DNA of 37,898 nt from Butyrivibrio sp. (lineage in GTDB: Bacteria; Bacillota; Clostridia; Lachnospirales; Lachnospiraceae), in contig SVFV01000016.1 of assembly GCA_015056655.1 (NCBI GenBank), forward strand, positions 35,866 to 73,763, read 5' to 3'. Numbering within the stretch: the first letter of the stretch is position 1; every line of letters begins with the position of its first letter. The position numbers and the translations under genes were made by a program. The notes under the pieces were generated by a model. It had not been told where the DNA came from and made no database searches. It saw only the letters and a program-made list of their open reading frames with translations. Of the stretch, positions 1 through 8,087 are shown piece after piece.

Positions 1-46
1 CGATGCGTGTGTCCCTTGCAGGGCCGCAATTACATTTTGAACAACA

Positions 47-75
47 AAAAGTGCGCTTGAAAAAAGCGCACTTTT
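47..75. terminator. Bidirectional rho-independent terminator
   Basis: A perfect 12-bp inverted repeat (47-58 with 64-75, 5-nt loop) has a G/C core GTGCGC and A/T flanks that supply a T-run on either strand. It lies just past the stop of the minus-strand pncB gene and would also stop transcription entering from the left edge. Confidence 0.85.
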
Positions 76-98
76 ACTTTTATTGGCTATTATCTTAT

Positions 99-1577
99 TT
101 ATTTCTCGATGTCGTCTCCCATATCAACGCCGCTCATCTGATCAAGAAGAGTCATCTTTGTATCATAGAGGCGCTTTGAAAGGTCAACGTGAACCTCGTG
201 AGGATTGAAGAGACGTCTTGTCTCCTCCCAGAGAGTATCCTGCTCCTTTAAGCAGTAGTCACGGATTTCCATGGTCTTAGGAGAAGTGTAAACACATTCA
301 CCCTTCTTGAAGATAGGAACCATGATCTCTCTAAGAGTGAAGGAACCAGCAGGAAGAAGTGTCTTTTTCCAAGGCTCCTGAGGATCGAAGAGAAGAAGCT
401 GCTTATCTTCTGTGAAGGTTTCGTGCTCGAGACAGATGAGATCTGCCTTGATCTTTCCGCTTTCCTTCTCATATACTCTGTAAATCTTTTTATTTCCAGG
501 GTTAGTAACCTTTTCTGAATTCTCAGAAAGCTTGATCTTGGGAATGAAGTTACCATCCTCGCCCATAACAGCAGCGAGCTTGTAAACACCACCAAATGAC
601 GGGTTATCCTTAGCAGTGATAAGGTGTGTACCAACACCCCATGAAGTAATAGCTGCGCCCTGTGTTTTAAGTGAAGAGATAAGGTACTCGTCAAGGTCGT
701 TAGATGCAGAGATAACAGCATCCGGGAAACCAGCCTCATCAAGCATCTTACGAGCTTCCTTAGAAAGGTAAGCAAGGTCTCCGCTATCAAGTCTTATTCC
801 ATAGAAAGGAAGATCAATTCCTTCTTCCTTCATTTCCTTGAATACACGAATTGCATTAGGTACACCGGACTTTAAGGTGTCGTAAGTATCAACAAGAAGG
901 ATACAAGCTGAAGGATAAAGCCTTGCATAAGTCTTGAAAGCTGTGTATTCATCAGGGAAGCTCATGATCCAGCTGTGAGCATGTGTGCCCTTTACAGGAA
1001 CATCAAAGAGCTGTCCGCAAAGAACATTACTTGTTCCTACGCAGCCTGCAATAACAGCGGCTCTAGCACCGTAGGTACCTGCATCAGGACCCTGAGCACG
1101 TCTAAGACCGAACTCCATTATGCCATCACCCTGAGCTGCATAGCAGATTCTAGCTGCCTTGGTAGCGATAAGTGACTGGTGGTTAATTATATTAAGAATG
1201 GCAGTCTCAATAAGCTGAGCCTCCATGATAGGGGCGATAACCTTTACAAGGGGTTCTCTGGGGAAGATAAGTGTTCCCTCAGGGATAGAATAGATATCTC
1301 CGCTGAACTTGAAATCACGAAGATACTCAAGGAAGTCCTCGTCGAATATGCCGACGCTTCTTAAGTATTCGATGTCTTCATCATCAAAATGCAGCTCTTT
1401 AATGTACTGGATAAGCTGCTCCAATCCTGCCATGATGGAATATCCGCCATCAAAAGGATTGTTTCTGAAAAAAGCATCAAATATAACTGTTTCGTTCTGG
1501 GTCTTGTTTTTGAAGTAACCCTGCATCATCGTGAGCTCATAAAGATCAGTGAGCAATGTCAGATTTTGTCTGTCCAT
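99..1577 (-). CDS. pncB: Nicotinate phosphoribosyltransferase
   Basis: Converts nicotinate and PRPP to nicotinate mononucleotide in the Preiss-Handler NAD salvage pathway; cytoplasmic. The protein begins MDRQNLTLLTDLYELTMMQG, the usual opening of the Gram-positive family, and contains the motifs FGLRRAQGPDAG (near residue 160) and YGIRLDSGDL (near residue 260), which form the phosphoribosyl and nicotinate site. At 492 residues it has normal family length. The ATG at 1577 is preferred over one six codons upstream because AGGA of a Shine-Dalgarno sequence lies between them. The gene is monocistronic, ends at the terminator at 47-75, and diverges from the xpaC-like gene. Function is confident from motifs. 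Confidence 0.95.
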   Translation of the reverse strand: MDRQNLTLLTDLYELTMMQGYFKNKTQNETVIFDAFFRNNPFDGGYSIMAGLEQLIQYIKELHFDDEDIEYLRSVGIFDEDFLEYLRDFKFSGDIYSIPEGTLIFPREPLVKVIAPIMEAQLIETAILNIINHQSLIATKAARICYAAQGDGIMEFGLRRAQGPDAGTYGARAAVIAGCVGTSNVLCGQLFDVPVKGTHAHSWIMSFPDEYTAFKTYARLYPSACILLVDTYDTLKSGVPNAIRVFKEMKEEGIDLPFYGIRLDSGDLAYLSKEARKMLDEAGFPDAVISASNDLDEYLISSLKTQGAAITSWGVGTHLITAKDNPSFGGVYKLAAVMGEDGNFIPKIKLSENSEKVTNPGNKKIYRVYEKESGKIKADLICLEHETFTEDKQLLLFDPQEPWKKTLLPAGSFTLREIMVPIFKKGECVYTSPKTMEIRDYCLKEQDTLWEETRRLFNPHEVHVDLSKRLYDTKMTLLDQMSGVDMGDDIEK

Positions 1578-1624
1578 GATTTTTCCTCGATTCATTTAAA
1601 GAATTTTTTGACAATCCAACTACC

Positions 1625-1682
1625 ATATTACTACTTAAATGCGCTAACTGTCATTGTTTTTTCGCTTTAGTTATTATAAAAT
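1625..1682. promoter_or_regulatory. Divergent promoters for pncB and the xpaC-like operon
   Basis: On the plus strand TTGTTT (1654-1659) and TAAAAT (1677-1682) are separated by 17 bp and face the xpaC-like gene. On the minus strand ATGACA (1649-1654) and TAATAT (1625-1630) are separated by 18 bp and face pncB. The two -35 boxes abut back to back. Assigned by eye from sigma-A consensus; the minus-strand -10 is the weaker match. Confidence 0.5.
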
Positions 1683-1752
1683 GATGTAGGTTGCGTGAAT
1701 AGGTAATATATCGCATTTTTTACTAGAAAATGTTGCTTTTAAGGGAAGTTAT

Positions 1753-3069
1753 ATGAGTCAGTTAGATGATATCCTGAAAACAGGTGATGAAATATTAAAT
1801 GAAGTTAATCGCGCAGTAAGTACTGGCGATTATTCCAAACTTGGGGATTCCATAAGAGTACAGGTTAAGGATGCTGTTGATAAGGCCACAGCTAATGTGA
1901 ACCAGAATTTTTACGGTAGCGCATCGGTGCCCAGATCTGTTCACTACTCAGGTGGTAAATTCAGAACACCGTTCCTTATGAAAAAAATAAGCTCCTCCAA
2001 GGGATTAGGAAAAATAATTGGTGGATCAATCGGTGCAGCATATATGGGAATTATGACAATTTTCTTTGCAGTACTGGCATTCATGGAGCCGGTTGTCGTG
2101 GCACCAGCGCTTATATTTGGTATATTGGCAGGACTTTTTGCATTCATGATCCACAAAGGAATAGAGGACAGAAAGCTTGTAAAGGCATACAACAAGTACG
2201 GCAAAATACTTGGTAAATCAGAATATTTTGCTATAAACGACCTTGCTCTTGCGGCAGCTGAAACTCCTGAGAACATCAAAAAGAACATCAAGAAGATGAT
2301 CAAGAAGGAATACCTTCCTCTTGGAAGAATGGATGCCGGCGAGACAACAGTAATGCTGACAAACAGAGCATATCAGCAGTATATAAATGCTGAGGCTTCC
2401 AGACAGGAGAGAGAACGCAGAGAAAAACTTGCTGGAATGAACGCTCAGACAAGAGAAGCTCCCGCTGCTCAGCAGGCTGCTCCTACAGGTGATACCAAGA
2501 TCCAGGGAATTGTAAAAGAAGGACAGGATTACATAGCAAATATACGCAGAATAAATGACCAGATTCCCGGAGATGAGATGAGTGCCAAGCTTTTCCAGCT
2601 TGAGAGCATCATGCAGAGAATCTTTCAGCAGGTTGAAAATGAACCTGAGTGCGCAGATGATCTTAAGAAGTTCATGAACTATTATCTGCCCACAACAACA
2701 AAGCTACTGAATGCATACGTTGATCTTGATAAACAGCCAGAAGTTGGTGATAACATCACAAAGACCAAGAAGGAGATTGAGGATGCAATTGATGTTATAA
2801 ACAGTGCATTTGAAAATCTTCTGGACAGCCTTTTCCAGGATATGGCATGGGACATTTCTTCAGACATCAGTGTTATGAAGACCATGATGGCACAGGACGG
2901 TCTGACAGATGGCGGTATCAGAGATGTAGACGTTCAGCAGACACAGGCCCAGAGTGCAACAGCAGCTCAGGCTTATCAGGCAAAGCCCGCAGGGGGACAA
3001 GCTGCGCAGGCTATGCCAGGGGGACAGCAGGCCGCACAGGCAGCTCCTCAGACAGAACTGAAATTTTAA
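1753..3069 (+). CDS. XpaC-like membrane protein (5-bromo-4-chloroindolyl phosphate hydrolysis family)
   Basis: Resembles the XpaC/YaaM family encoded beside TelA/YaaN in Bacillus; its biochemical role is not established. Residues about 85-135 hold two adjacent hydrophobic segments, so the protein is probably membrane-anchored. A central region (about 150-215) with the stretch LAAAETPENIKKNIKKMIKK resembles the family's conserved cytoplasmic part. Residues about 250-375 are helical and the last 45 residues are an Ala/Gln/Gly-rich tail. An AAGGGAAG ribosome site sits 5 bp before the ATG. The telA gene starts 50 bp downstream with no terminator between, which supports co-transcription and a joint role, possibly in envelope-stress or toxic-anion resistance (inference). 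Confidence 0.75.
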   Translation: MSQLDDILKTGDEILNEVNRAVSTGDYSKLGDSIRVQVKDAVDKATANVNQNFYGSASVPRSVHYSGGKFRTPFLMKKISSSKGLGKIIGGSIGAAYMGIMTIFFAVLAFMEPVVVAPALIFGILAGLFAFMIHKGIEDRKLVKAYNKYGKILGKSEYFAINDLALAAAETPENIKKNIKKMIKKEYLPLGRMDAGETTVMLTNRAYQQYINAEASRQERERREKLAGMNAQTREAPAAQQAAPTGDTKIQGIVKEGQDYIANIRRINDQIPGDEMSAKLFQLESIMQRIFQQVENEPECADDLKKFMNYYLPTTTKLLNAYVDLDKQPEVGDNITKTKKEIEDAIDVINSAFENLLDSLFQDMAWDISSDISVMKTMMAQDGLTDGGIRDVDVQQTQAQSATAAQAYQAKPAGGQAAQAMPGGQQAAQAAPQTELKF

Positions 3070-3119
3070 AGTTTTTAAAGACTTGAAAAAAGAATTGTTG
3101 AGGAAGAGAGGATTTAAAA

Positions 3120-4283
3120 ATGGGAGACGAATTTAAGGAATTCGAGAATTCAGCACCGACATTATCATTTGGGGCAGCAGCAGTAGCTGAGGAAGAGCCC
3201 GCACCGGCTCCAGCTCCGGCACCTCAGGCAGCTACACCTGAGTCAATGGCTAAGGATGCTCAGCTTACAGAGGAGGAGATGAAGCAGGTAGATGCTTTTG
3301 TGGATCAGATTGATCTTACAAATTCCACAGCTGTAATGAATTATGGTGCTGGCACACAGAAGAAGATGGCTGATTTCTCTGAGAAGGCTATCGACAACGT
3401 TCGTACAAAGGATATGGGTCAGGTTGGTGACATGATCGCCGGACTTGTAACAGAGCTTAAGAGCTTTGAGATTGAAGAAGATGAAAAGGGAATCATGGCT
3501 TTCTTCAAGAAGGGCGGAAACAAGCTCACAGCTATGAAGGCTAAGTACGCTAAGGTTGAGACAAACGTTGAGACTATCAGTAACGAGCTTGAGCGTCACG
3601 AGCAGCAGCTCATGAAGGATGTAGCTATCCTTGATAACATGTACAAGCTCAACCTGAACTACTACAAAGAACTTTCAATGTACATCATTGCTGGTAAGAA
3701 GAAGCTTCAGCAGGTTCGTGAGACAGACCTTGTAGAGGCTCAGAAAAAGGCAGAGGCTTCAGGACTTCCTGAGGATGCGCAGGCAGCTAAGGATCTTGCA
3801 TCTTTATGCGACAGATTTGAGAAGAAGATCTATGACCTCGAGCTTACACGTACAATCGCTATGCAGACAGGCCCTCAGATCCGTATGGTTCAGAGTGCTG
3901 ATACAACAATGGCTGAGAAGATTCAGTCAACAATCGTTAACACAATTCCGCTTTGGAAGAACCAGATGGTTATTGCCATTGGTATTGAGCACTCTGCTCA
4001 GGCAGCTAAGGCTGAGAGAGAAGTTAACGACATGACTAACCAGCTTCTTAGAAAGAATGCAGATGCTCTTAAGGTTGCATCTGTTGAAGCAGCTAAGGAA
4101 TCTGAGAGAGGTATCGTAGATATCGAGACTCTTAAGCATACAAATGAAACTCTTATCTCTACACTTGATGAAGTTATGAAGATTCAGACAGAGGGTAAGG
4201 AAAAGAGAAAGGCTGCTGAGGCTGAGCTTGCTCAGATCGAAGGACAGCTTAAGGAGAAATTATTGCAGGCTGCAAAGAACTAA
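3120..4283 (+). CDS. telA: Toxic anion resistance protein, TelA/YaaN family
   Basis: Member of the TelA family, named for plasmid tellurite resistance but widespread in Firmicutes with an uncertain chromosomal role. The 387 residues match the family length. After a Pro/Ala-rich N-terminal linker (residues about 22-40, PAPAPAPAP) the protein is almost entirely charged alpha-helix and probably coiled coil, with the family-like segments GIMAFFKKGGNKLTAMKAKY and IPLWKNQMVIAIG. There is no signal peptide or membrane segment, so it is probably cytoplasmic and tied to the membrane through the XpaC-like partner upstream. The ATG has a strong AGGAAGAGAGG site. galK follows after 42 bp. Confidence 0.88.
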   Translation: MGDEFKEFENSAPTLSFGAAAVAEEEPAPAPAPAPQAATPESMAKDAQLTEEEMKQVDAFVDQIDLTNSTAVMNYGAGTQKKMADFSEKAIDNVRTKDMGQVGDMIAGLVTELKSFEIEEDEKGIMAFFKKGGNKLTAMKAKYAKVETNVETISNELERHEQQLMKDVAILDNMYKLNLNYYKELSMYIIAGKKKLQQVRETDLVEAQKKAEASGLPEDAQAAKDLASLCDRFEKKIYDLELTRTIAMQTGPQIRMVQSADTTMAEKIQSTIVNTIPLWKNQMVIAIGIEHSAQAAKAEREVNDMTNQLLRKNADALKVASVEAAKESERGIVDIETLKHTNETLISTLDEVMKIQTEGKEKRKAAEAELAQIEGQLKEKLLQAAKN

Positions 4284-4325
4284 AACAGCTTACAGGTGAT
4301 ATTTAGGAATAGGAAGGTTATTTTA

Positions 4326-5501
4326 ATGGATCAGAAGATGAAGGCCGATGTTCTTGAGGGCTTCGAGAAAGTATTTGGCAAAAACGACAATGTAAAGGCA
4401 TACTTTGCTCCCGGAAGAGTAAATCTCATCGGTGAGCACACAGACTACAACGGGGGACACGTTTTTCCCTGCGCACTTACAATAGGAACTTATGGCGCAG
4501 CTGCAAAGAGAGACGACAGAAAGATGCGTTTCTTCTCAATGAACTTTGAGAATTCAAGAGTTATAGAGGCTTCTCTTGATGACCTTGAAAGCTCAAAGAC
4601 AGCTGGATGGACAGCATATCCTGTAGGTGTTGTATGGGCTTTTGAGAAGAGAGGATTTAAGCTTGATAAGGGCTTTGACATGTGCATCTTCGGAAATATT
4701 CCGAATGGATCAGGCCTTTCATCATCAGCATCACTTGAGGTTTTAACAGGATTCATTATCAGAGACCTCTTTGGATTTGATGTTACTAATCAGGATCTCG
4801 CACTTATCGGTCAGTATTCTGAGAACAACTTCAACGGATGCAACTGCGGTATCATGGATCAGTTCGCTTCCGCTATGGGAAAAGAGAATAACGCTATTTT
4901 CCTTGATACATCAGATCTTTCATTTGAGTATGCACCCATCACTTTAAAGGGAGCAAAGATTGTAATCGCTAATACCAATAAGAAGCACAAGCTCACAGAT
5001 TCTCAGTACAATGCAAGAAGAAGTGCTTGTGAGAAGGCTCTGGAAGAGCTTCAGGCAGTAGTTGATATTAAGGGACTTGGCGACCTTACTCCTGAGGAGT
5101 TTGAGAAGCACAAGGATGCAATCAAGGATGATGATCGCAGAACCAAGGCTAAGCACGCGGTTTATGAAAATCAGCGTACACTTGATGCAGTAAAGGCTCT
5201 TAAGGCTGGAGATCTTGAGAAATTTGGTCAGCTCATGAAGGAGTCACATATCTCCCTTCGTGACGATTATGATGTAACAGGAATTGAGCTTGATACTCTT
5301 GCTGAGGAAGCATGGAAGATTCCCGGAGTTATTGGCTCCAGAATGACAGGCGGCGGATTTGGTGGCTGCACAGTTTCTATCGTTAAGGATGAGGCTGTTG
5401 AAGAATTCAAAGAAAAAGTCGGAAAGGCTTATAAGGATAAGATTGGCTATGATGCAACCTTCTACACAGTAGAAATCGGATCAGGCCCGGCAGTTATCTA
5501 A
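4326..5501 (+). CDS. galK: Galactokinase
   Basis: Phosphorylates galactose to galactose-1-phosphate, the entry step of the Leloir pathway. All GHMP-kinase motifs are present: the galactokinase signature GRVNLIGEHTDYNGG near residue 30, the phosphate-binding loop PNGSGLSSSASLE near residue 125, and the C-terminal MTGGGFGGC. The 391 residues match the family. The ATG at 4326 is chosen over one ten codons upstream because AGGAAGG ends six bases before it. galT and galE are not in this window; the gene instead trails xpaC/telA and ends at a strong terminator, so read-through from the upstream promoter is likely. Confidence 0.96.
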   Translation: MDQKMKADVLEGFEKVFGKNDNVKAYFAPGRVNLIGEHTDYNGGHVFPCALTIGTYGAAAKRDDRKMRFFSMNFENSRVIEASLDDLESSKTAGWTAYPVGVVWAFEKRGFKLDKGFDMCIFGNIPNGSGLSSSASLEVLTGFIIRDLFGFDVTNQDLALIGQYSENNFNGCNCGIMDQFASAMGKENNAIFLDTSDLSFEYAPITLKGAKIVIANTNKKHKLTDSQYNARRSACEKALEELQAVVDIKGLGDLTPEEFEKHKDAIKDDDRRTKAKHAVYENQRTLDAVKALKAGDLEKFGQLMKESHISLRDDYDVTGIELDTLAEEAWKIPGVIGSRMTGGGFGGCTVSIVKDEAVEEFKEKVGKAYKDKIGYDATFYTVEIGSGPAVI

Positions 5502-5506
5502 AAAAC

Positions 5507-5534
5507 AAAATCCCAAGCGAAAGCTTGGGATTTT
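5507..5534. terminator. Bidirectional rho-independent terminator
   Basis: A perfect 12-bp inverted repeat (5507-5518 with 5523-5534) surrounds a GAAA loop, with the core TCCCAAGC and A/T ends that give T-runs on both strands. It separates the convergent galK gene and the minus-strand gene ending at 5547. Confidence 0.92.
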
Positions 5535-5546
5535 CTGCTTTAAAAG

Positions 5547-6191
5547 TTATGTAGGATTTTCTTCGACTTCCAGATAGGAATTAAGATATTCCACAATGGA
5601 ATCGCGGCTAAGAGATCTAAGTGATTCTGCTATTGGAACTAAAGCTTTAATCTTCTTAGTCATTACTTCCTTTGAATAACCAAGCTTTGTCTGATACATA
5701 TCACAAAGAAGCTTGTATGTGCCAGAGACATCGGTTCTTGTGGAAGCTGCAAATTCAAGGACCATTAGGGCTTCCTCATAGAGAGCTGCATTATAAAGGT
5801 GCAGGCCCCAGGTCTGAAGATTAGTAACAAGAGTTGTATAGTTCTGGTCAAAGGTTGTGAGATTTGTAATATTTGGTGCGCCGTATTCGAGCTTAAGCTC
5901 AGTATTGGAATATCCAGTCAGGTTAACGATTTTCTGATCGATGAGGTTAGTGATAGTCTTTTCACAGAAAACAACATCCTTATCATCAGGAAGAGCTCCG
6001 AAGGGGAGCCTGTTTGCTGGTATTTTTATATAGTTAAGCCCATCAAGGCTTTTCCTTCTGGTGGAATTAGCTTCGCGTTCCTTTTCCCAGAATGCTTTTT
6101 CATTAGATTGCTCTTTATGATTGCTTCTTCTGATGGCGAATTGCGTGAGAAGAACAATCATGATAAAGCTTGTAAAAATAGGCATTCTCAT
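5547..6191 (-). CDS. Unidentified membrane-anchored protein with a TPR-like C-terminal half
   Basis: Not recognised as a named family. The 214-residue protein starts MRMPIFTSFIMIVLLTQFAI, a single N-terminal hydrophobic segment that should act as a membrane anchor or uncleaved signal. A charged linker (about 22-50) follows, then a region with LPFGALPDDKDVVF. From about residue 120 helical pairs such as LHLYNAALYEEALMVLEFAA look like tetratricopeptide-type repeats, suggesting a protein-binding role outside or at the membrane (inference). The ATG at 6191 has an AAAGGA site ten bases upstream; a longer open frame reaching 6350 lacks one and would overlap the divergent small gene entirely. Confidence 0.6.
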   Translation of the reverse strand: MRMPIFTSFIMIVLLTQFAIRRSNHKEQSNEKAFWEKEREANSTRRKSLDGLNYIKIPANRLPFGALPDDKDVVFCEKTITNLIDQKIVNLTGYSNTELKLEYGAPNITNLTTFDQNYTTLVTNLQTWGLHLYNAALYEEALMVLEFAASTRTDVSGTYKLLCDMYQTKLGYSKEVMTKKIKALVPIAESLRSLSRDSIVEYLNSYLEVEENPT

Positions 6192-6198
6192 ATATAAT
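6170..6198 (+). promoter_or_regulatory. Sigma-A type promoter for the small peptide gene and VanW gene
   Basis: TTGTAA (6170-6175) and a perfect TATAAT (6193-6198) are separated by exactly 17 bp. The predicted start near 6205 lies 23 bp before the small gene's ATG. The promoter overlaps the first codons and ribosome site of the divergent minus-strand gene. Confidence 0.75.
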
Positions 6199-6227
6199 AT
6201 CCTTTCAGAAAATGAGGAGAATTTATT

Positions 6228-6341
6228 ATGCTTAAGTTTTTCAATTCCGGTAAAAACAGAAAGATAATATCTGCAGTCATAATAATAGTGCTTATTCTCG
6301 CGCTCATTATTCCGCTTGCAACAAGTGCACTTTCTTTCTAA
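6228..6341 (+). CDS. Small single-span membrane protein, 37 residues
   Basis: A short open frame with a good ribosome site (GAGGAG seven bases before the ATG) and a consensus promoter 30 bp upstream. The peptide begins MLKFFNSGKNRKII and continues with about 20 hydrophobic residues (AVIIIVLILALIIPLA) to a short tail, so it reads as a positively charged N-terminus followed by one membrane helix, N-in orientation. The VanW-family gene starts 36 bp downstream with no terminator, so the two are probably co-transcribed. Function unknown. It could be a small regulatory membrane peptide or a toxin-like peptide, but nothing in the sequence decides this. Confidence 0.6.
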   Translation: MLKFFNSGKNRKIISAVIIIVLILALIIPLATSALSF

Positions 6342-6377
6342 TGTTAGCATATACCGGTCTCGCCTAGAAGAGGCTAA

Positions 6378-8072
6378 ATGGAGAAGTTTATGAAAAAATT
6401 TATTTATGGTTTCCTGATTATTGTGGCTTTGGCGCTTTTTGTTCCAGTATCTAGTGCGAAAGCCTCTTCTGATGCGATATATCAGGGAGTATTCATCGGG
6501 GATGTCGATGTTTCAGGCCTTACAAAGGAAGAAGCAACCGAGGCAGTTTCCAAATACATAGAGGAGCTTGGAAATAAGAGCATCACATTAAATGGAAAAA
6601 CTGAAGACCAGAAAGTCACTGTTAATATCTCAGAGTTTGGAATTGGATGGGCTAACACAGAGGTTGTAGATGAGGCTTATGCCCTTGGCAGAGCTGGCAA
6701 TATAATCGAGAGATATAAGGCGAAGAAAGACCTTCAGAACAGCACAAAGCGTTTTAATATAGAATATTCCTTTAATGATGAAGCTATATATAAAGTACTT
6801 GAAGTTGACTGTGCACCTTTTAATGTATCTAAGGTCAACTACAAGCTCACAAAGGAAGGCGACAACTTTATCGTATCTGATGGAAGAACAGGATATCTTC
6901 TTGATGAGAGACAGTCACTTACAGATATAGAGTCATATTTACAGAACGAATGGACACACGAAGACTGCTCAGTAGATGTGGCAATCGTAGAGGACAAGCC
7001 CCTTGGAAGCGAAGAAGAACTTTCAATGGTAAAGGATGTACTTGGAACCTACACAACAAGCTACAAGACATCCGGTTCAGCCAGAAGTGCAAATGTAGCT
7101 AATGGATGTTCACTTATAAATGGAACAACATTATATCCTGGTGAAGAGTTCTCAGTACTTGATACAATCACTCCTTTTACAGAAGCAAATGGTTACTTCC
7201 CTGCAGGTTCATACCTTAATGGCCTTGTTGTAGAGAGCGTAGGTGGTGGTATCTGCCAGGTATCAACAACACTGTACAATGCAGTACTTGGTGCAGAGCT
7301 TGAAGTTACAGAGCGCCACAACCACTCAATGATTATTAACTATGTTGAGCCTTCAATGGATGCAGCTATTGCTGAGTCTGGCGGAAAGAACTTCAGATTT
7401 GTTAACAGCACAGAGCATCCTATCTATATAGAAGGATGCACAACACCGGATAAGCACATTACATTTACAATCTATGGAGTAGAGACAAGACCTGCTTCTC
7501 ACAAGGTTGAGTATAAGAGTGAAGTACTTGAAACAATCCCTGCAGGCGCAGATCAGATTGTGGCAGATGCAGGACAGCCCATTGGAGCGATCACATCACA
7601 GTCTGCTCACATTGGATATAAGGCTCAGCTTTGGAAGATTACCTACGAAGACGGTGTTGAAACCGACAGACAGGTTATAAATAGCAGTAATTACAAGATG
7701 GTTCCCAAAATCATCACAGTTGGAACAGCTACGGGAGATCCTACAGCAGCAGCTCAGATTGCAACAGCTATTGCTACAGGCGATATAAATCAGATAAATG
7801 CAGTAGCAGGTGCGATTCAGGCAGTTCAGGCTGCAGCAGCTACAGAAGGTGGAGATGTTGCTGGAGCACAGGCAGCAGCAGCGGCAGCGGCAGCAGGAGC
7901 GCAGGCACAGCTTGAAGCCCAGCAGGCAGCAGCTGCAGCAGCGGCGGCAGCAGAAGCAGCCGCTAACCCGGAGGCAGCTCCCGCACCAGCAGAAACACCG
8001 GCAGAGACACCGGCTGAGGGTCAGGGAGATCCAGCTGAAACAGTTCAGAACGTTGGCGTAGACGGAAACTGA
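6378..8072 (+). CDS. VanW-family cell-wall protein
   Basis: Exported protein of the VanW family (named from vancomycin clusters; role unclear but linked to the cell wall). A signal peptide or anchor occupies about residues 5-30. Residues about 35-220 resemble the peptidoglycan-binding-4 domain common before VanW domains. The VanW core at about 230-375 carries the family hallmarks YPGEEFS, GGGICQVSTTLYNAVL and ERHNHS. The last 110 residues are an Ala/Gln- then Pro/Glu-rich low-complexity tail that could span the wall. Two ATGs are possible: 6378 after AGAAGAGG, or 6390 after GGAGAAG. The gene is likely in one transcript with the small membrane peptide upstream. Confidence 0.9.
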   Translation: MEKFMKKFIYGFLIIVALALFVPVSSAKASSDAIYQGVFIGDVDVSGLTKEEATEAVSKYIEELGNKSITLNGKTEDQKVTVNISEFGIGWANTEVVDEAYALGRAGNIIERYKAKKDLQNSTKRFNIEYSFNDEAIYKVLEVDCAPFNVSKVNYKLTKEGDNFIVSDGRTGYLLDERQSLTDIESYLQNEWTHEDCSVDVAIVEDKPLGSEEELSMVKDVLGTYTTSYKTSGSARSANVANGCSLINGTTLYPGEEFSVLDTITPFTEANGYFPAGSYLNGLVVESVGGGICQVSTTLYNAVLGAELEVTERHNHSMIINYVEPSMDAAIAESGGKNFRFVNSTEHPIYIEGCTTPDKHITFTIYGVETRPASHKVEYKSEVLETIPAGADQIVADAGQPIGAITSQSAHIGYKAQLWKITYEDGVETDRQVINSSNYKMVPKIITVGTATGDPTAAAQIATAIATGDINQINAVAGAIQAVQAAAATEGGDVAGAQAAAAAAAAGAQAQLEAQQAAAAAAAAAEAAANPEAAPAPAETPAETPAEGQGDPAETVQNVGVDGN

Positions 8073-8087
8073 TGGAGATTTAAATAA

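Noticed and set aside
1..60. Possible 3' end of an upstream plus-strand gene, stopping at 38-40 or 58-60
   Set aside because: Only 12-19 codons are visible and two frames are open; no family can be recognised, and the 58-60 stop would put the terminator arm in coding sequence.
5799..6197. A 132-codon plus-strand frame opposite the membrane-anchored protein gene
   Set aside because: No ribosome site, it overlaps the minus-strand gene almost fully, and its translation looks like an antisense shadow.
7860..8061. GCAGCAGC-like repeats in the VanW gene that resemble a microsatellite
   Set aside because: They encode the Ala/Gln tail in frame and are imperfect; there is no sign of phase variation or frameshift.
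6378..8072. VanW gene as evidence for vancomycin resistance
   Set aside because: No vanH, vanA/B, vanX, vanR or vanS genes are nearby; VanW proteins are common outside resistance clusters.
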